Below are positions 7,362 to 14,212 of a DNA stretch of 37,234 nucleotides, in pieces. Positions within the stretch are counted from its first letter, which is position 1, and each line of letters begins with the position of its first letter. Under the pieces are notes generated by a model that was given only the letters and a program-made list of their open reading frames with translations, did no database searches and was not told the origin of the DNA. This DNA comes from an uncultured Clostridia bacterium (GTDB taxonomy: Bacteria; Bacillota; Clostridia; Christensenellales; Aristaeellaceae), in the NCBI GenBank assembly GCA_946543085.1, contig CAMNLM010000010.1:1-37234 (forward strand), written 5' to 3'. Position numbers and translations under genes: made by a program.

Positions 7362-8165
7362 TTATTCGATCGGGAAACAGAGTTCCGTCACATATTCATC
7401 CGGATTCTGAGTCTCGTGGGGACTGACGTGGTAAATATTGAACATGGGGCCGTTCGCATGATAGCCGTTTTCATTGATCCATGAGGCTACAGCGGCAGTC
7501 GCCTCTCCCATCTGGGCATAGCTCCCCTTGATCACGCAGCTGGCCACCTTGACCGCCGGAAGCGTTTGAAACTTTACGTGTTCCGTGTCTTCGTAGGTTC
7601 CTTTGACGGTCATGGAGACCATGATCTCTACGTTCTCTTCCTTGTACTCCTTGTCCAGAAACGTGGCTGCCGCCAGACAAGGCTCTGCAGGAATCAGAGG
7701 TGTCCTGCTCTCGGCCATCATACTCCAGAGCATGCCTTCATCCTCGTAGCGCGGGACAACCATCTGCACGGTAGCCGCATACCTTTCAGGAATCGTTCTG
7801 ATTGTGACGTCATAATTCATATTCTGCTCCTTTCTCAGCCGTTTTCTGGCTGTTTCCAGAAGCATCAGCCTGTACTCCGTTTCCTTTGACAGTTTGGACA
7901 GTTCTTCTTCTCTGGCCGACAGAAACGCATCCAGTTTTTCCTGGTCATCGTATATCTCCAGGATCCGGATGATATCCGCCAGGGCAAAGCCCATATCTTT
8001 CAGGGCTGTGATCCGTCCTATGACGAGCAGCTGATCTTCCCGGTAATACCGATAGCCGGTAAAAGCATCGGTCTCAGCAGGCTTCAGCAATCCGATGTCA
8101 TCGTAATGGCGAAGCATTCTGATGCTTACTCTGGAAAGCTTTGAAAAGTCTCCGATCTTCAGCAT
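7362..8165 (-). CDS. MerR-family regulator with GyrI-like effector domain
   Basis: 267 residues. The N-terminal MerR DNA-binding domain is clear: IGDFSKLSRVSIRMLRHYDDIGLLKP and the wing GYRYYREDQL (about residues 4-45). A coiled-coil dimer helix follows (about 75-115, rich in E/K/L). The C-terminal half (about 117-267: YDVTIRTIPERYAATVQ, later GYHANGPMFNIYH and ETQNPDEYVTELCFPI) is a GyrI-like/SOUL-like small-molecule-binding domain as in BmrR/BltR-type regulators. Such proteins bind ligands, often drugs, and twist promoters with long spacers. Its own promoter has a 19-base spacer, the MerR signature, so autoregulation is likely. The start has GGAGGG eight bases upstream. The partner gene downstream encodes a TfoX-N protein rather than an exporter. 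Confidence 0.88.
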   Translation of the reverse strand: MLKIGDFSKLSRVSIRMLRHYDDIGLLKPAETDAFTGYRYYREDQLLVIGRITALKDMGFALADIIRILEIYDDQEKLDAFLSAREEELSKLSKETEYRLMLLETARKRLRKEQNMNYDVTIRTIPERYAATVQMVVPRYEDEGMLWSMMAESRTPLIPAEPCLAAATFLDKEYKEENVEIMVSMTVKGTYEDTEHVKFQTLPAVKVASCVIKGSYAQMGEATAAVASWINENGYHANGPMFNIYHVSPHETQNPDEYVTELCFPIE

Positions 8166-8206
8166 TTGCCGTTCCCTCCATGGATGGTGTTTCTGAGCTC
8201 GTTATC

Positions 8207-8237
8207 ACTGTAATCCCTGCCACAGTGTGAGAGTCAA
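8207..8237 (-). promoter_or_regulatory. MerR-type promoter with 19-base spacer
   Basis: On the complement TTGACT (8232-8237) and TACAGT (8207-8212) are separated by 19 bases, containing the dyad CACA-c-TGTG. Spacers of 19-20 bases are the mark of promoters activated by MerR-family proteins, matching the gene just downstream. Confidence 0.6.
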
Positions 8238-8264
8238 TACCCGTTTTGAAACTTTTATCTGCCT

Positions 8265-8396
8265 TCATCCTTTTCGTGATGCGGGATCAATCTGAACAAT
8301 CTTCGCCGGGTCTAAGTCATTGGCAGCGCAGATGAAGCGGGCGTGTCCGGCATCAGGATGTGGCCTTTTGCCTTCTCCTCCCTGTTTTTCCGCCAT
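8265..8396 (-). CDS. Possible 43-residue small protein, unknown
   Basis: A short reading frame (MAEKQGGEGKRPHPDAGHAR and on, ending in ASRKG) lies behind a plausible complement-strand promoter: ATGACA (8457-8462), 17 bases, TATAAT (8434-8439). The only ribosome site (AGGA) is too close to the ATG. No family is recognised and it may be non-coding. Confidence 0.2.
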   Translation of the reverse strand: MAEKQGGEGKRPHPDAGHARFICAANDLDPAKIVQIDPASRKG

Positions 8397-8433
8397 TCTT
8401 CCTATTCTTAGTTCGTCATGGTTTGATACGTTC

Positions 8434-8462
8434 ATTATAATACAGCCCGCCAATCCTGTCAT
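8434..8462 (-). promoter_or_regulatory. Orphan minus-strand promoter
   Basis: ATGACA and TATAAT are spaced by 17 bases on the complement. No confident gene follows before the MerR-type gene; it may drive a small transcript or be a second promoter for the MerR-TfoX pair. Confidence 0.45.
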
Positions 8463-8508
8463 CCCGAAAAAAGAAAATCACTTGTTTTTGTGATGTTTTT
8501 GTCAAACC

Positions 8509-8538
8509 TTGACAAACCTCGGGCTTCTTGGCTATAAT
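8509..8538 (+). promoter_or_regulatory. Promoter of the metG transcript
   Basis: TTGACA (8509-8514) and TATAAT (8533-8538) are spaced by 18 bases. Transcription would start near 8545 and produce the T-box leader. Confidence 0.75.
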
Positions 8539-8544
8539 GTCCCC

Positions 8545-8788
8545 AATGGCAAGGAAGGGAAGAGTACCTGCCATCGGCGCGACCAGAGAGCTGCGAAGGG
8601 TGAGATGCAGCCGCGGCGAGGAAGGGAACATGGCCCTGGAGCTTTGCGGGTGAGGCGCGTCTGCGCTCAGCCCGCGACGGTTCGCACCGTTACATGCAGG
8701 AGAAGCGACAAATCAGGGTGGTAACGCGGGCAGACCCGCCCCTGGAGAAACTGCGCGGCGAGCGCGGGCGGAAGTGTCGCGTTTTTTT
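8545..8788 (+). promoter_or_regulatory. T-box riboswitch, methionine-specific, with terminator
   Basis: A leader of about 240 bases senses uncharged tRNA. Stem I shows AGAGAG (about 8585) and GGTGAG, followed by the specifier ATG (8630-8632) in the context GAAC-ATG-GCCCTGGAGC. The antiterminator is explicit: CAGGG (8714-8718) pairs with CCCTG (8740-8744), GCGGG (8726-8730) with CCCGC (8735-8739), leaving the 7-base bulge TGGTAAC (8719-8725). Its TGGT can pair with the ACCA end of tRNA-Met. The competing terminator pairs CCGCCC (8736-8741) with GGGCGG (8766-8771) and GCGACA (8705-8710) with TGTCGC (8775-8780), before seven T (8782-8788). Methionine starvation should therefore raise metG expression. 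Confidence 0.92.
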
Positions 8789-8833
8789 ATGCCCTGTGTT
8801 CGGATCGACAAGCATTATGCGGGAGGAAAAGAC

Positions 8834-10837
8834 ATGAGCAAGGGAACCTTTTACATCACGACCCCCATCTACTATCCCAGCGACAACCTGCACATCGGCC
8901 ACGCCTACTGCTCCACGGCCGCCGATTCCATGGCGCGCTTCAAGAAACTGACCGGCTATGACACCTATTTCCTGACCGGCACGGACGAGCACGGCCAGAA
9001 GATTCAGCGCAAGGCCGAGGCCCAGGGCGTGACGCCCCAGGCATACGTCGACCACATCGTGGACGGCATCAAGCGCCTGTGGAAGCTGATGGACATCGAC
9101 TACGACGACTTCATCCGCACCACCGACGAGCGCCACGTGAAGGGCGTGCAGCGCATCTTCGAGAAGCTGTACAACCAGGGCGATATCTACAAGAGCGAAT
9201 ACGAGGGCTGGTACTGCACGCCCTGCGAGTCCTTCTGGACCGAGCTGCAGCTCAAGGACGGCAAGTGCCCGGACTGCGGCCGTCCCGTGGAGCGCACCCG
9301 CGAGGAGAGCTACTTCTTCCGCCTGAGCAAGTACCAGGACTGGCTGATCCAGTACATCAAGGATCATCCGGAGTTCATCCAGCCCACCAGCCGCGCCAAC
9401 GAGATGATGAAGAACTTCCTGGAGCCCGGCCTGGAGGACCTGTGTGTGTCCCGCACGTCCATCCAGTGGGGCATCCCGGTGACCTTCGATCCCAAGCACA
9501 CGGTCTATGTCTGGCTGGACGCGCTGACCAACTACATCAACGCTCTCGGCTACGGCACGGACCACGACGAGCTGTATAAGAAGTACTGGCCCGCCAACGT
9601 GCACCTGGTGGGCAAGGAGATCGTCCGCTTCCACACCATCATCTGGCCGATCATGCTGCACGCCCTGGGCGAGCCGCTGCCCAAGCAGGTCTTCGGCCAC
9701 GGCTGGCTGGTGATCGACGGCCGCAAGATGGGCAAGTCCGTCGGCAACGTCGTCGACCCGGTGGTGCTGTGCAACCGGTACTCCTCGGACGCCGTGCGCT
9801 ATTTCCTGATGAGGGAGATGCCCTTTGGCTCCGACGGCGAGTTCACGCTGAAGTCCATGCTCATCCGCATCAACGCCGACCTGGCGAACGACCTGGGCAA
9901 CCTCGTCAGCCGCACGGTGGCGATGATCGAGAAGTATTACGGCGGCGCGGTGCCCGCCTGCGGCGTCGTGGAGGACATTGACCGCGAGCTGTGGAAGCTG
10001 GCGGAGGAAACCCCGCGCAAGGTGGAGGAGCAGATCAACGCCTTCCAGTTCAGCGCGGGCCTCGCGGAGATCTGGAAGCTGATCGGCGAGTGCAACAAGT
10101 ACATCGACGTGACCCAGCCCTGGGTGCTCGGCCGCACGGAGGAGGGCAAGCCGCGCCTCGGCACAGTGCTCTATACGCTGGCGGAGTGCGTGCGCCGCGT
10201 GGCGGTCATGGTCGGCTTCGTGATGCCCCGCACGCCGGAGCGCATCTACAGCCAGATCGGCGTCACGGACGACGCGATGAAGACCTGGGACAGCGTGCTC
10301 GCGCCCTTCGGCGTGCTGCCCGCGGGCGTCCAGGTGAAGAAGGGCGAAGCGCTCTTCCCGCGCCTCGACGTGGAGAAGGAGCTGCAGCGCGGCGAAGGCG
10401 CTCCCGCGGACTCGAAGGAAAAGGCTGAGGAAAAGAAGGACGCGAAGCCCGCGCAGCCGGAAAAGAAGCAGGAGAAGAAAAAGCACGAAGCGCCGGTCTA
10501 TCCCGACGAGATCAGCATCGACGATTTCTTCAAGGTGAAGCTCCAGGTGGCCCGCGTGCTGACCTGCGAGAAGGTGGAGAAGAGCAAGAAGCTGCTGAAG
10601 CTGACGCTCTCCCTCGGCCCGGACGGCACCCGCCAGGTGGTCAGCGGCATTGCCAATTACTACACGCCCGAGGAGATGGTCGGCAAGCAGGTCGTGCTGG
10701 CCGCCAACCTGAAGCCCGCCAAGCTCGCCGGCATCGAGAGCCAGGGTATGATCCTCTGCGCCTCCACGCCCGACGACAGCACGGTGAAGCTCATGAGCGT
10801 CGAGCCCGGCGTCCCCGATGGCGCGATCATCGGTTGA
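8834..10837 (+). CDS. metG: Methionyl-tRNA synthetase with C-terminal tRNA-binding domain
   Basis: 667 residues, the long MetRS form. It charges initiator and elongator tRNA-Met. The class I motif HIGH is at residues 20-23; four cysteines (128, 131, 145, 148) form the zinc knuckle in CTPCESF and CPDCGR; the second signature reads KMGKS (298-302) instead of the usual KMSKS. An anticodon-binding helical domain follows. After a lysine/glutamate-rich linker (about 530-555) comes an EMAP/Trbp111-like OB-fold tRNA-binding domain (about 563-667: DDFFKVKLQVARVL, SGIANYYTPEEMVGK, SQGMILCA). The start at 8834 has GGGAGG eight bases upstream; upstream in-frame codons fall inside the T-box terminator and are excluded. 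Expression is controlled by the T-box leader. Confidence 0.96.
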   Translation: MSKGTFYITTPIYYPSDNLHIGHAYCSTAADSMARFKKLTGYDTYFLTGTDEHGQKIQRKAEAQGVTPQAYVDHIVDGIKRLWKLMDIDYDDFIRTTDERHVKGVQRIFEKLYNQGDIYKSEYEGWYCTPCESFWTELQLKDGKCPDCGRPVERTREESYFFRLSKYQDWLIQYIKDHPEFIQPTSRANEMMKNFLEPGLEDLCVSRTSIQWGIPVTFDPKHTVYVWLDALTNYINALGYGTDHDELYKKYWPANVHLVGKEIVRFHTIIWPIMLHALGEPLPKQVFGHGWLVIDGRKMGKSVGNVVDPVVLCNRYSSDAVRYFLMREMPFGSDGEFTLKSMLIRINADLANDLGNLVSRTVAMIEKYYGGAVPACGVVEDIDRELWKLAEETPRKVEEQINAFQFSAGLAEIWKLIGECNKYIDVTQPWVLGRTEEGKPRLGTVLYTLAECVRRVAVMVGFVMPRTPERIYSQIGVTDDAMKTWDSVLAPFGVLPAGVQVKKGEALFPRLDVEKELQRGEGAPADSKEKAEEKKDAKPAQPEKKQEKKKHEAPVYPDEISIDDFFKVKLQVARVLTCEKVEKSKKLLKLTLSLGPDGTRQVVSGIANYYTPEEMVGKQVVLAANLKPAKLAGIESQGMILCASTPDDSTVKLMSVEPGVPDGAIIG

Positions 10838-10861
10838 TTTCCGAAAGATAGAAGTAGGAGC

Positions 10862-10997
10862 GCAGCGAAGGGGTGCAGGGGGCTCGGAGCGCCCGGAAAA
10901 CGCCATGTTATGGCGTTTTCAGCGGAGAGCGGGCGGCAGCCCCGGACCGATCGCAAAGCCCCTGCCCACGCCCGCAGGCGCGGAACCCTTGCGCTGC
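10862..10997 (+). repeat. Dispersed three-stem element, copy A (with insertion)
   Basis: Outer stem: GCAGCG (10862-10867) pairs with CGCTGC (10992-10997), and AAGGG with CCCTT. First hairpin: GCAGGGGGC (10875-10883) pairs with GCCCCTGC (10958-10965) and carries the conserved loop GATCGCAAA (10949-10957). Second hairpin: CCACGCC-CGCA-GGCGCGG (10966-10983), one mismatch. A 65-base insertion (10884-10948) sits exactly between the first arm and the conserved loop. It contains its own perfect 11-base hairpin (10896-10920) ending in TTTTC, which may act as a metG terminator. It fills the gap between metG and the TatD gene. Confidence 0.75.
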
Positions 10998-11023
10998 CAT
11001 ATACGAACAAAACAGATATCTTT

Positions 11024-11797
11024 ATGAACGAATTCTTTGATTCCCATTGCCACATTGATGAAGCGCGTTTCGATGAAGACCGGGACGCGCTCCATCAGCG
11101 CATGGCCGAGGCGGGCGTCACCCGCTATGCCGTCATCGGCACCGACCTGCCCTCCTCCCGCCATGCGATGGCCTACGCGGCCGCGCATCCCGGGGCCGTC
11201 TGCGCGGTCGGCTATCATCCGTCGGACTGCGCGCCCTACCGGGAGGAGGACCTGCAGACCCTCGCGGAGATGGCGAAGGATCCCCTGGTGCGGGCCATCG
11301 GCGAGATCGGCCTGGATTACCACTGGGAGGAGAACCCGCCCCGCGACTGGCAGAAAAAGGTCTGCGAGGACCAGATCGAGCTGGCCTGGCGGCTGGGCAT
11401 GCCCGCCGCCTTCCACGTGCGCGACGCGCATGCCGACATGCTGGAGCTGCTGAAGAAGCACAAGGGGCACCTCTCGGGCGGAATTATGCACTGTTTTTCC
11501 GGCTCGTGGGAGCTGGCGGAGGAGTACCTGAAGCTGGGGTATGCCATTTCCTTCGCGGGGCCTGTGACCTTCAGGAACGCGCGGAAGCTCCAGGAGGTCG
11601 CCGTCAAGACACCGCTGGACCGCATCCTGATCGAGACGGACAGCCCGTACATGGCGCCGGAGCCCATGCGCGGCAGGCGCAATGAGCCGACCTTCGTGCG
11701 GCACATCTGCGCGCGCATCGCGGAGCTGCGGGGCCTGAGCTACGAGGAGACCGCCGCGGCCACCACGGCGAACGCGCGGGCCGTCTATCGCGTGTGA
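11024..11797 (+). CDS. tatD: TatD-family metal-dependent hydrolase (DNase)
   Basis: 257 residues, the standard TatD length. TatD proteins are TIM-barrel metalloenzymes with 3'-5' exonuclease activity on DNA. The metal ligands are visible: FDSHCHIDEARF (HxH near residue 6), GEIGLDYHW (Glu, about 92), FHVRDAH (His, about 128), IMHCFSG (His, about 154) and ETDSPYM (Asp, about 204), followed by RRNEP. The ATG at 11024 is chosen because the family motif begins five residues later; no clear ribosome site is seen, and the repeat element copy A ends 26 bases before. Placement directly behind metG is a common order in Firmicutes (metG-tatD), so readthrough from metG is likely. Confidence 0.93.
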   Translation: MNEFFDSHCHIDEARFDEDRDALHQRMAEAGVTRYAVIGTDLPSSRHAMAYAAAHPGAVCAVGYHPSDCAPYREEDLQTLAEMAKDPLVRAIGEIGLDYHWEENPPRDWQKKVCEDQIELAWRLGMPAAFHVRDAHADMLELLKKHKGHLSGGIMHCFSGSWELAEEYLKLGYAISFAGPVTFRNARKLQEVAVKTPLDRILIETDSPYMAPEPMRGRRNEPTFVRHICARIAELRGLSYEETAAATTANARAVYRV

Positions 11798-11805
11798 GCG
11801 GCTGG

Positions 11806-11834
11806 TTGCGGTTTTTTATGCATCATGGTATAAT
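11806..11834 (+). promoter_or_regulatory. Extended -10 promoter of the PfkB-type kinase gene
   Basis: TTGCGG (11806-11811) and TATAAT (11829-11834) are spaced by 17 bases; TGG directly before TATAAT gives an extended -10. Confidence 0.6.
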
Positions 11835-11853
11835 CGAAAGGGAGATGCCGCGG

Positions 11854-12789
11854 ATGATCACGACGCTGTGTCTGAATCCGTCCTTTGACAGGACGGTCGA
11901 GCTGGCATCCCTGCGCCTCGGCGAGACCAACCGCGCCCTCAGCGCGCGCACCGACGCGGGCGGCAAGGGCCTGAACGTCGCGCTGACGCTGGGCCGCCTC
12001 GGTGCGCCCGCCCGCTGCGCCGGGCTGGCCGGCGCCGAGGATATCGAGCGCCTGCGCGCGATGTGCGCCGATCTCGGGGCGGAGACCGACTGGCAGGCCG
12101 TGCCCGGCGCCGTGCGCACGAACATCAAGCTGCGCGACCTCGCCGCCGGCACGGGCACCGAGATCAGCGAAGCCGGCCCGACGGTGGACGAAGAGACCGC
12201 GGAGGCTTTCTTCGCGGCGCGGGAAGGGGAACTGCGGCGCTCGGACTTTGTGGTGTTCACGGGCTCGGTGCCGCCGGGCTGCCCGCCGACAGTTTACGCG
12301 GACTGGATGCGCCGCCTGGGCGAGACGCCCTGCGTGCTGGACGCGAGCGGCGAGGCGCTGGAGAAGGGCCTCGCGGAGAAGCCCTTTCTGGTGAAGCCGA
12401 ACCTCGAGGAGATCGCGCAGCTCTGCGGGCTGGCCCGCGGGCAGTGGGGCGATCTCGCGGCTGTGGCGGCCGCCGGCCGGGAAGTGCTGGCGCGCGGCGC
12501 GAGGCGGGCCATCGTCTCCATGGGCGGGGACGGAGCGCTGCTGGTGACGGAGGCGGAGACGCTCTTCGCGCCCGCGCTGCAGGTGGAGGTCCGCTCCGCG
12601 GTCGGCGCGGGGGACGCCATGCTGGCGGGCTTCCTCGCCGGATTCCTCCGCACCCGAAACGACGCGGAGGCCTTCCGATGGTCTGTCGCGGCGGCGACGG
12701 CCAGCGTGACGCAGGAGGGCACGCAGCCCCTGCGCTACGCCGATTTTGAGCGCTTGCTGGGCAGCGTGCGCCTGAGGAGGCTCGCATGA
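11854..12789 (+). CDS. 1-phosphofructokinase / hexose-phosphate kinase (PfkB family)
   Basis: 311 residues. Proteins of the FruK/LacC branch phosphorylate fructose 1-phosphate or tagatose 6-phosphate with ATP. Branch features are seen: TTLCLNPSFDRTVEL at the N-terminus, GGKGLNVALTLGRLG (PfkB motif 1), TGSVPPGCP, VKPNLEEIAQLCG and the catalytic VGAGDAMLAGFLAG near residue 250. The ATG at 11854 is chosen because GGGAG lies nine bases upstream, while the earlier in-frame ATG at 11845 abuts that site. Its stop overlaps the start of the GNAT gene (ATGA, 12786-12789), so the two are translationally coupled. No PTS permease is nearby, so the exact hexose phosphate is open. Confidence 0.85.
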   Translation: MITTLCLNPSFDRTVELASLRLGETNRALSARTDAGGKGLNVALTLGRLGAPARCAGLAGAEDIERLRAMCADLGAETDWQAVPGAVRTNIKLRDLAAGTGTEISEAGPTVDEETAEAFFAAREGELRRSDFVVFTGSVPPGCPPTVYADWMRRLGETPCVLDASGEALEKGLAEKPFLVKPNLEEIAQLCGLARGQWGDLAAVAAAGREVLARGARRAIVSMGGDGALLVTEAETLFAPALQVEVRSAVGAGDAMLAGFLAGFLRTRNDAEAFRWSVAAATASVTQEGTQPLRYADFERLLGSVRLRRLA

Positions 12790-13253
12790 ACTTTCGCTTG
12801 CGCTTCGGGCGTCCGGCCTGGGCGGATCACGAGATCGATCTCTACCCGGTCTACGGCGGATGGACGGACCCGGACATGGGCTTCGGCACCGTGAAGGACT
12901 ATGTCATCACCCCGCACGGGAGGCGTGTCGAAGCCGGGCGGATCAGCATCCGCATGGGGGAGAGTCCCTGCATCTACTATTTCGGCCACATCGGCTATCA
13001 CATTGAGCCCAAGTGGCGCGGACACGGCTGGGCGCTGCGCGCGTGCCGGCTGGTAGCGCCGGAGTTCCTGCGGGCGGGCAAGCGCAGCGTGGTCATCACC
13101 TGCGACCCGGACAATCTGCCGAGCCGCAGGACGTGCGAGCATCTTGGCACGCTGGAGCGCGTCGTGGATGTTCCCGGAGAGATCCGCGACCGCTGGGAGA
13201 TCAGTGCGGTCAAGTGCCGCTACATCTGGGAACTCCCGCGGCAGGGCTCGTAA
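12786..13253 (+). CDS. GNAT-like acetyltransferase
   Basis: 155 residues. The central part FGHIGYHIEPKWRGHGWALRACRLVAPEF (about residues 60-90) matches the GNAT acetyl-CoA-binding motif (I-G-Y-H-I-x-P-x-x-R-G-x-G-x-A), and TCDPDNLPSRRTCEHLG (about 101-117) matches the following C-terminal motif found in N-acetyltransferases. The substrate is unknown. GAGGAGG lies five bases before the ATG, inside the kinase gene, and the start overlaps its stop by four bases. This tight coupling hints that the protein acts in the same sugar-phosphate pathway, but nothing in the sequence proves it. Confidence 0.75.
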   Translation: MNFRLRFGRPAWADHEIDLYPVYGGWTDPDMGFGTVKDYVITPHGRRVEAGRISIRMGESPCIYYFGHIGYHIEPKWRGHGWALRACRLVAPEFLRAGKRSVVITCDPDNLPSRRTCEHLGTLERVVDVPGEIRDRWEISAVKCRYIWELPRQGS

Positions 13254-13426
13254 GGCGAACAGACCGGGCGCGGCATCGCTCCGGCTCCCGGCGCGAGCGT
13301 TCCTAAGGGAAACCCGCGGACTGCCTTCGGCGCATCATCAGCGGCCGGACCACTGCGCGGAAAGGGCTCTGCAGGAATCCGGACACCCGTCGCGGGACAA
13401 ACCGAATCGGAAAGGAGAGGGACGGC

Positions 13427-14212
13427 ATGGAGCTTCAGGCCAAAGGCGCAAACATCCATTACACCCTGCGCGCGGGCGCGGGCACACCCATCGTCCTTCT
13501 CCACGGATGGGGCTGCGACGAATCCCTCATGAAGCCCATCGCGGACCGCCTTCCCGCCGACCGTACGCTTCTGACCCTGGATTTCCCGGGTCACGGCCAT
13601 AGCGGCAGGCCAACGGAGCCCTGGGGCGTGCCGGAATTCGCGGAGTGCCTGCGCGAGACGCTTCAGCAGCTGAAGCTGCTCCCGTGCGACGTGATCGCGC
13701 ATTCCTTCGGCGGGCGCGTGACGCTCTGGCTCGCCTCGCATGACCCGGAGATGTTCCGGCGCATCCTGCTCACCGGCGCGGCGGGCCTCAAAAAGCCCCA
13801 GACTGAGGAGGGCAAAAAGCGCGCCGAGGCCTTCCAGAAGAAGAAAGCGGCGCTGCACACCCTGCGCGGGCTGAAGGTCTTCAATCCCCTGCTGGACAGG
13901 GCGGAGGAAAAGCTGCGCCAGACCTATGGGAGCCGCGACTACAACGCCCTGGACGCGGAGATGCGCAAGACCTTCGTGAAGGTCATCAGCCAGGATCTCG
14001 CGGACTGCCTGCCAAAGGTGCAGAGCCCGACCCTGCTGGTCTGGGGCGACGGCGACACCGAGACGCCGCTCTGGATGGGGCAGAAGATGGAGCGCGAGAT
14101 CGCGGACGCGGCGCTCGTGGTTCTGGAGGGCGGCACACACTTCGCTTACCTCGAACAGGCGGATCGCTTCGCGGCGATCGCGAAAGCATTTTTTGCGGAG
14201 GATCATGCATGA
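13427..14212 (+). CDS. Alpha/beta-fold hydrolase
   Basis: 261 residues. The fold is clear: oxyanion segment VLLHGWGCDES (about residues 22-32), DFPGHGHSGRP, nucleophile elbow AHSFGGR (Ser about 90), catalytic Asp near DTETPLW (about 208) and His in GGTHFAYLE (about 234). No signal peptide is present, so it is cytoplasmic. The substrate is not predictable; similar hydrolases sit beside mur genes in many Clostridia. AAGGAG lies nine bases upstream of the ATG. The stop overlaps the start of the membrane MurF-like gene (ATGA, 14209-14212), so the two are co-translated, which suggests a link to cell-wall precursor metabolism or a housekeeping esterase/lipase. The 173 bases before it hold no recognisable feature. 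Confidence 0.85.
   Translation: MELQAKGANIHYTLRAGAGTPIVLLHGWGCDESLMKPIADRLPADRTLLTLDFPGHGHSGRPTEPWGVPEFAECLRETLQQLKLLPCDVIAHSFGGRVTLWLASHDPEMFRRILLTGAAGLKKPQTEEGKKRAEAFQKKKAALHTLRGLKVFNPLLDRAEEKLRQTYGSRDYNALDAEMRKTFVKVISQDLADCLPKVQSPTLLVWGDGDTETPLWMGQKMEREIADAALVVLEGGTHFAYLEQADRFAAIAKAFFAEDHA

Noticed and set aside
8690..10906. A 738-codon open frame on the minus strand opposite metG
   Set aside because: The metG frame has all MetRS motifs and a T-box leader; the antisense product has no recognisable domain.
10910..11023. Longer start for the TatD gene
   Set aside because: The extra residues would be encoded by the structured repeat copy A; the TatD family begins at the HxH motif right after the ATG at 11024.
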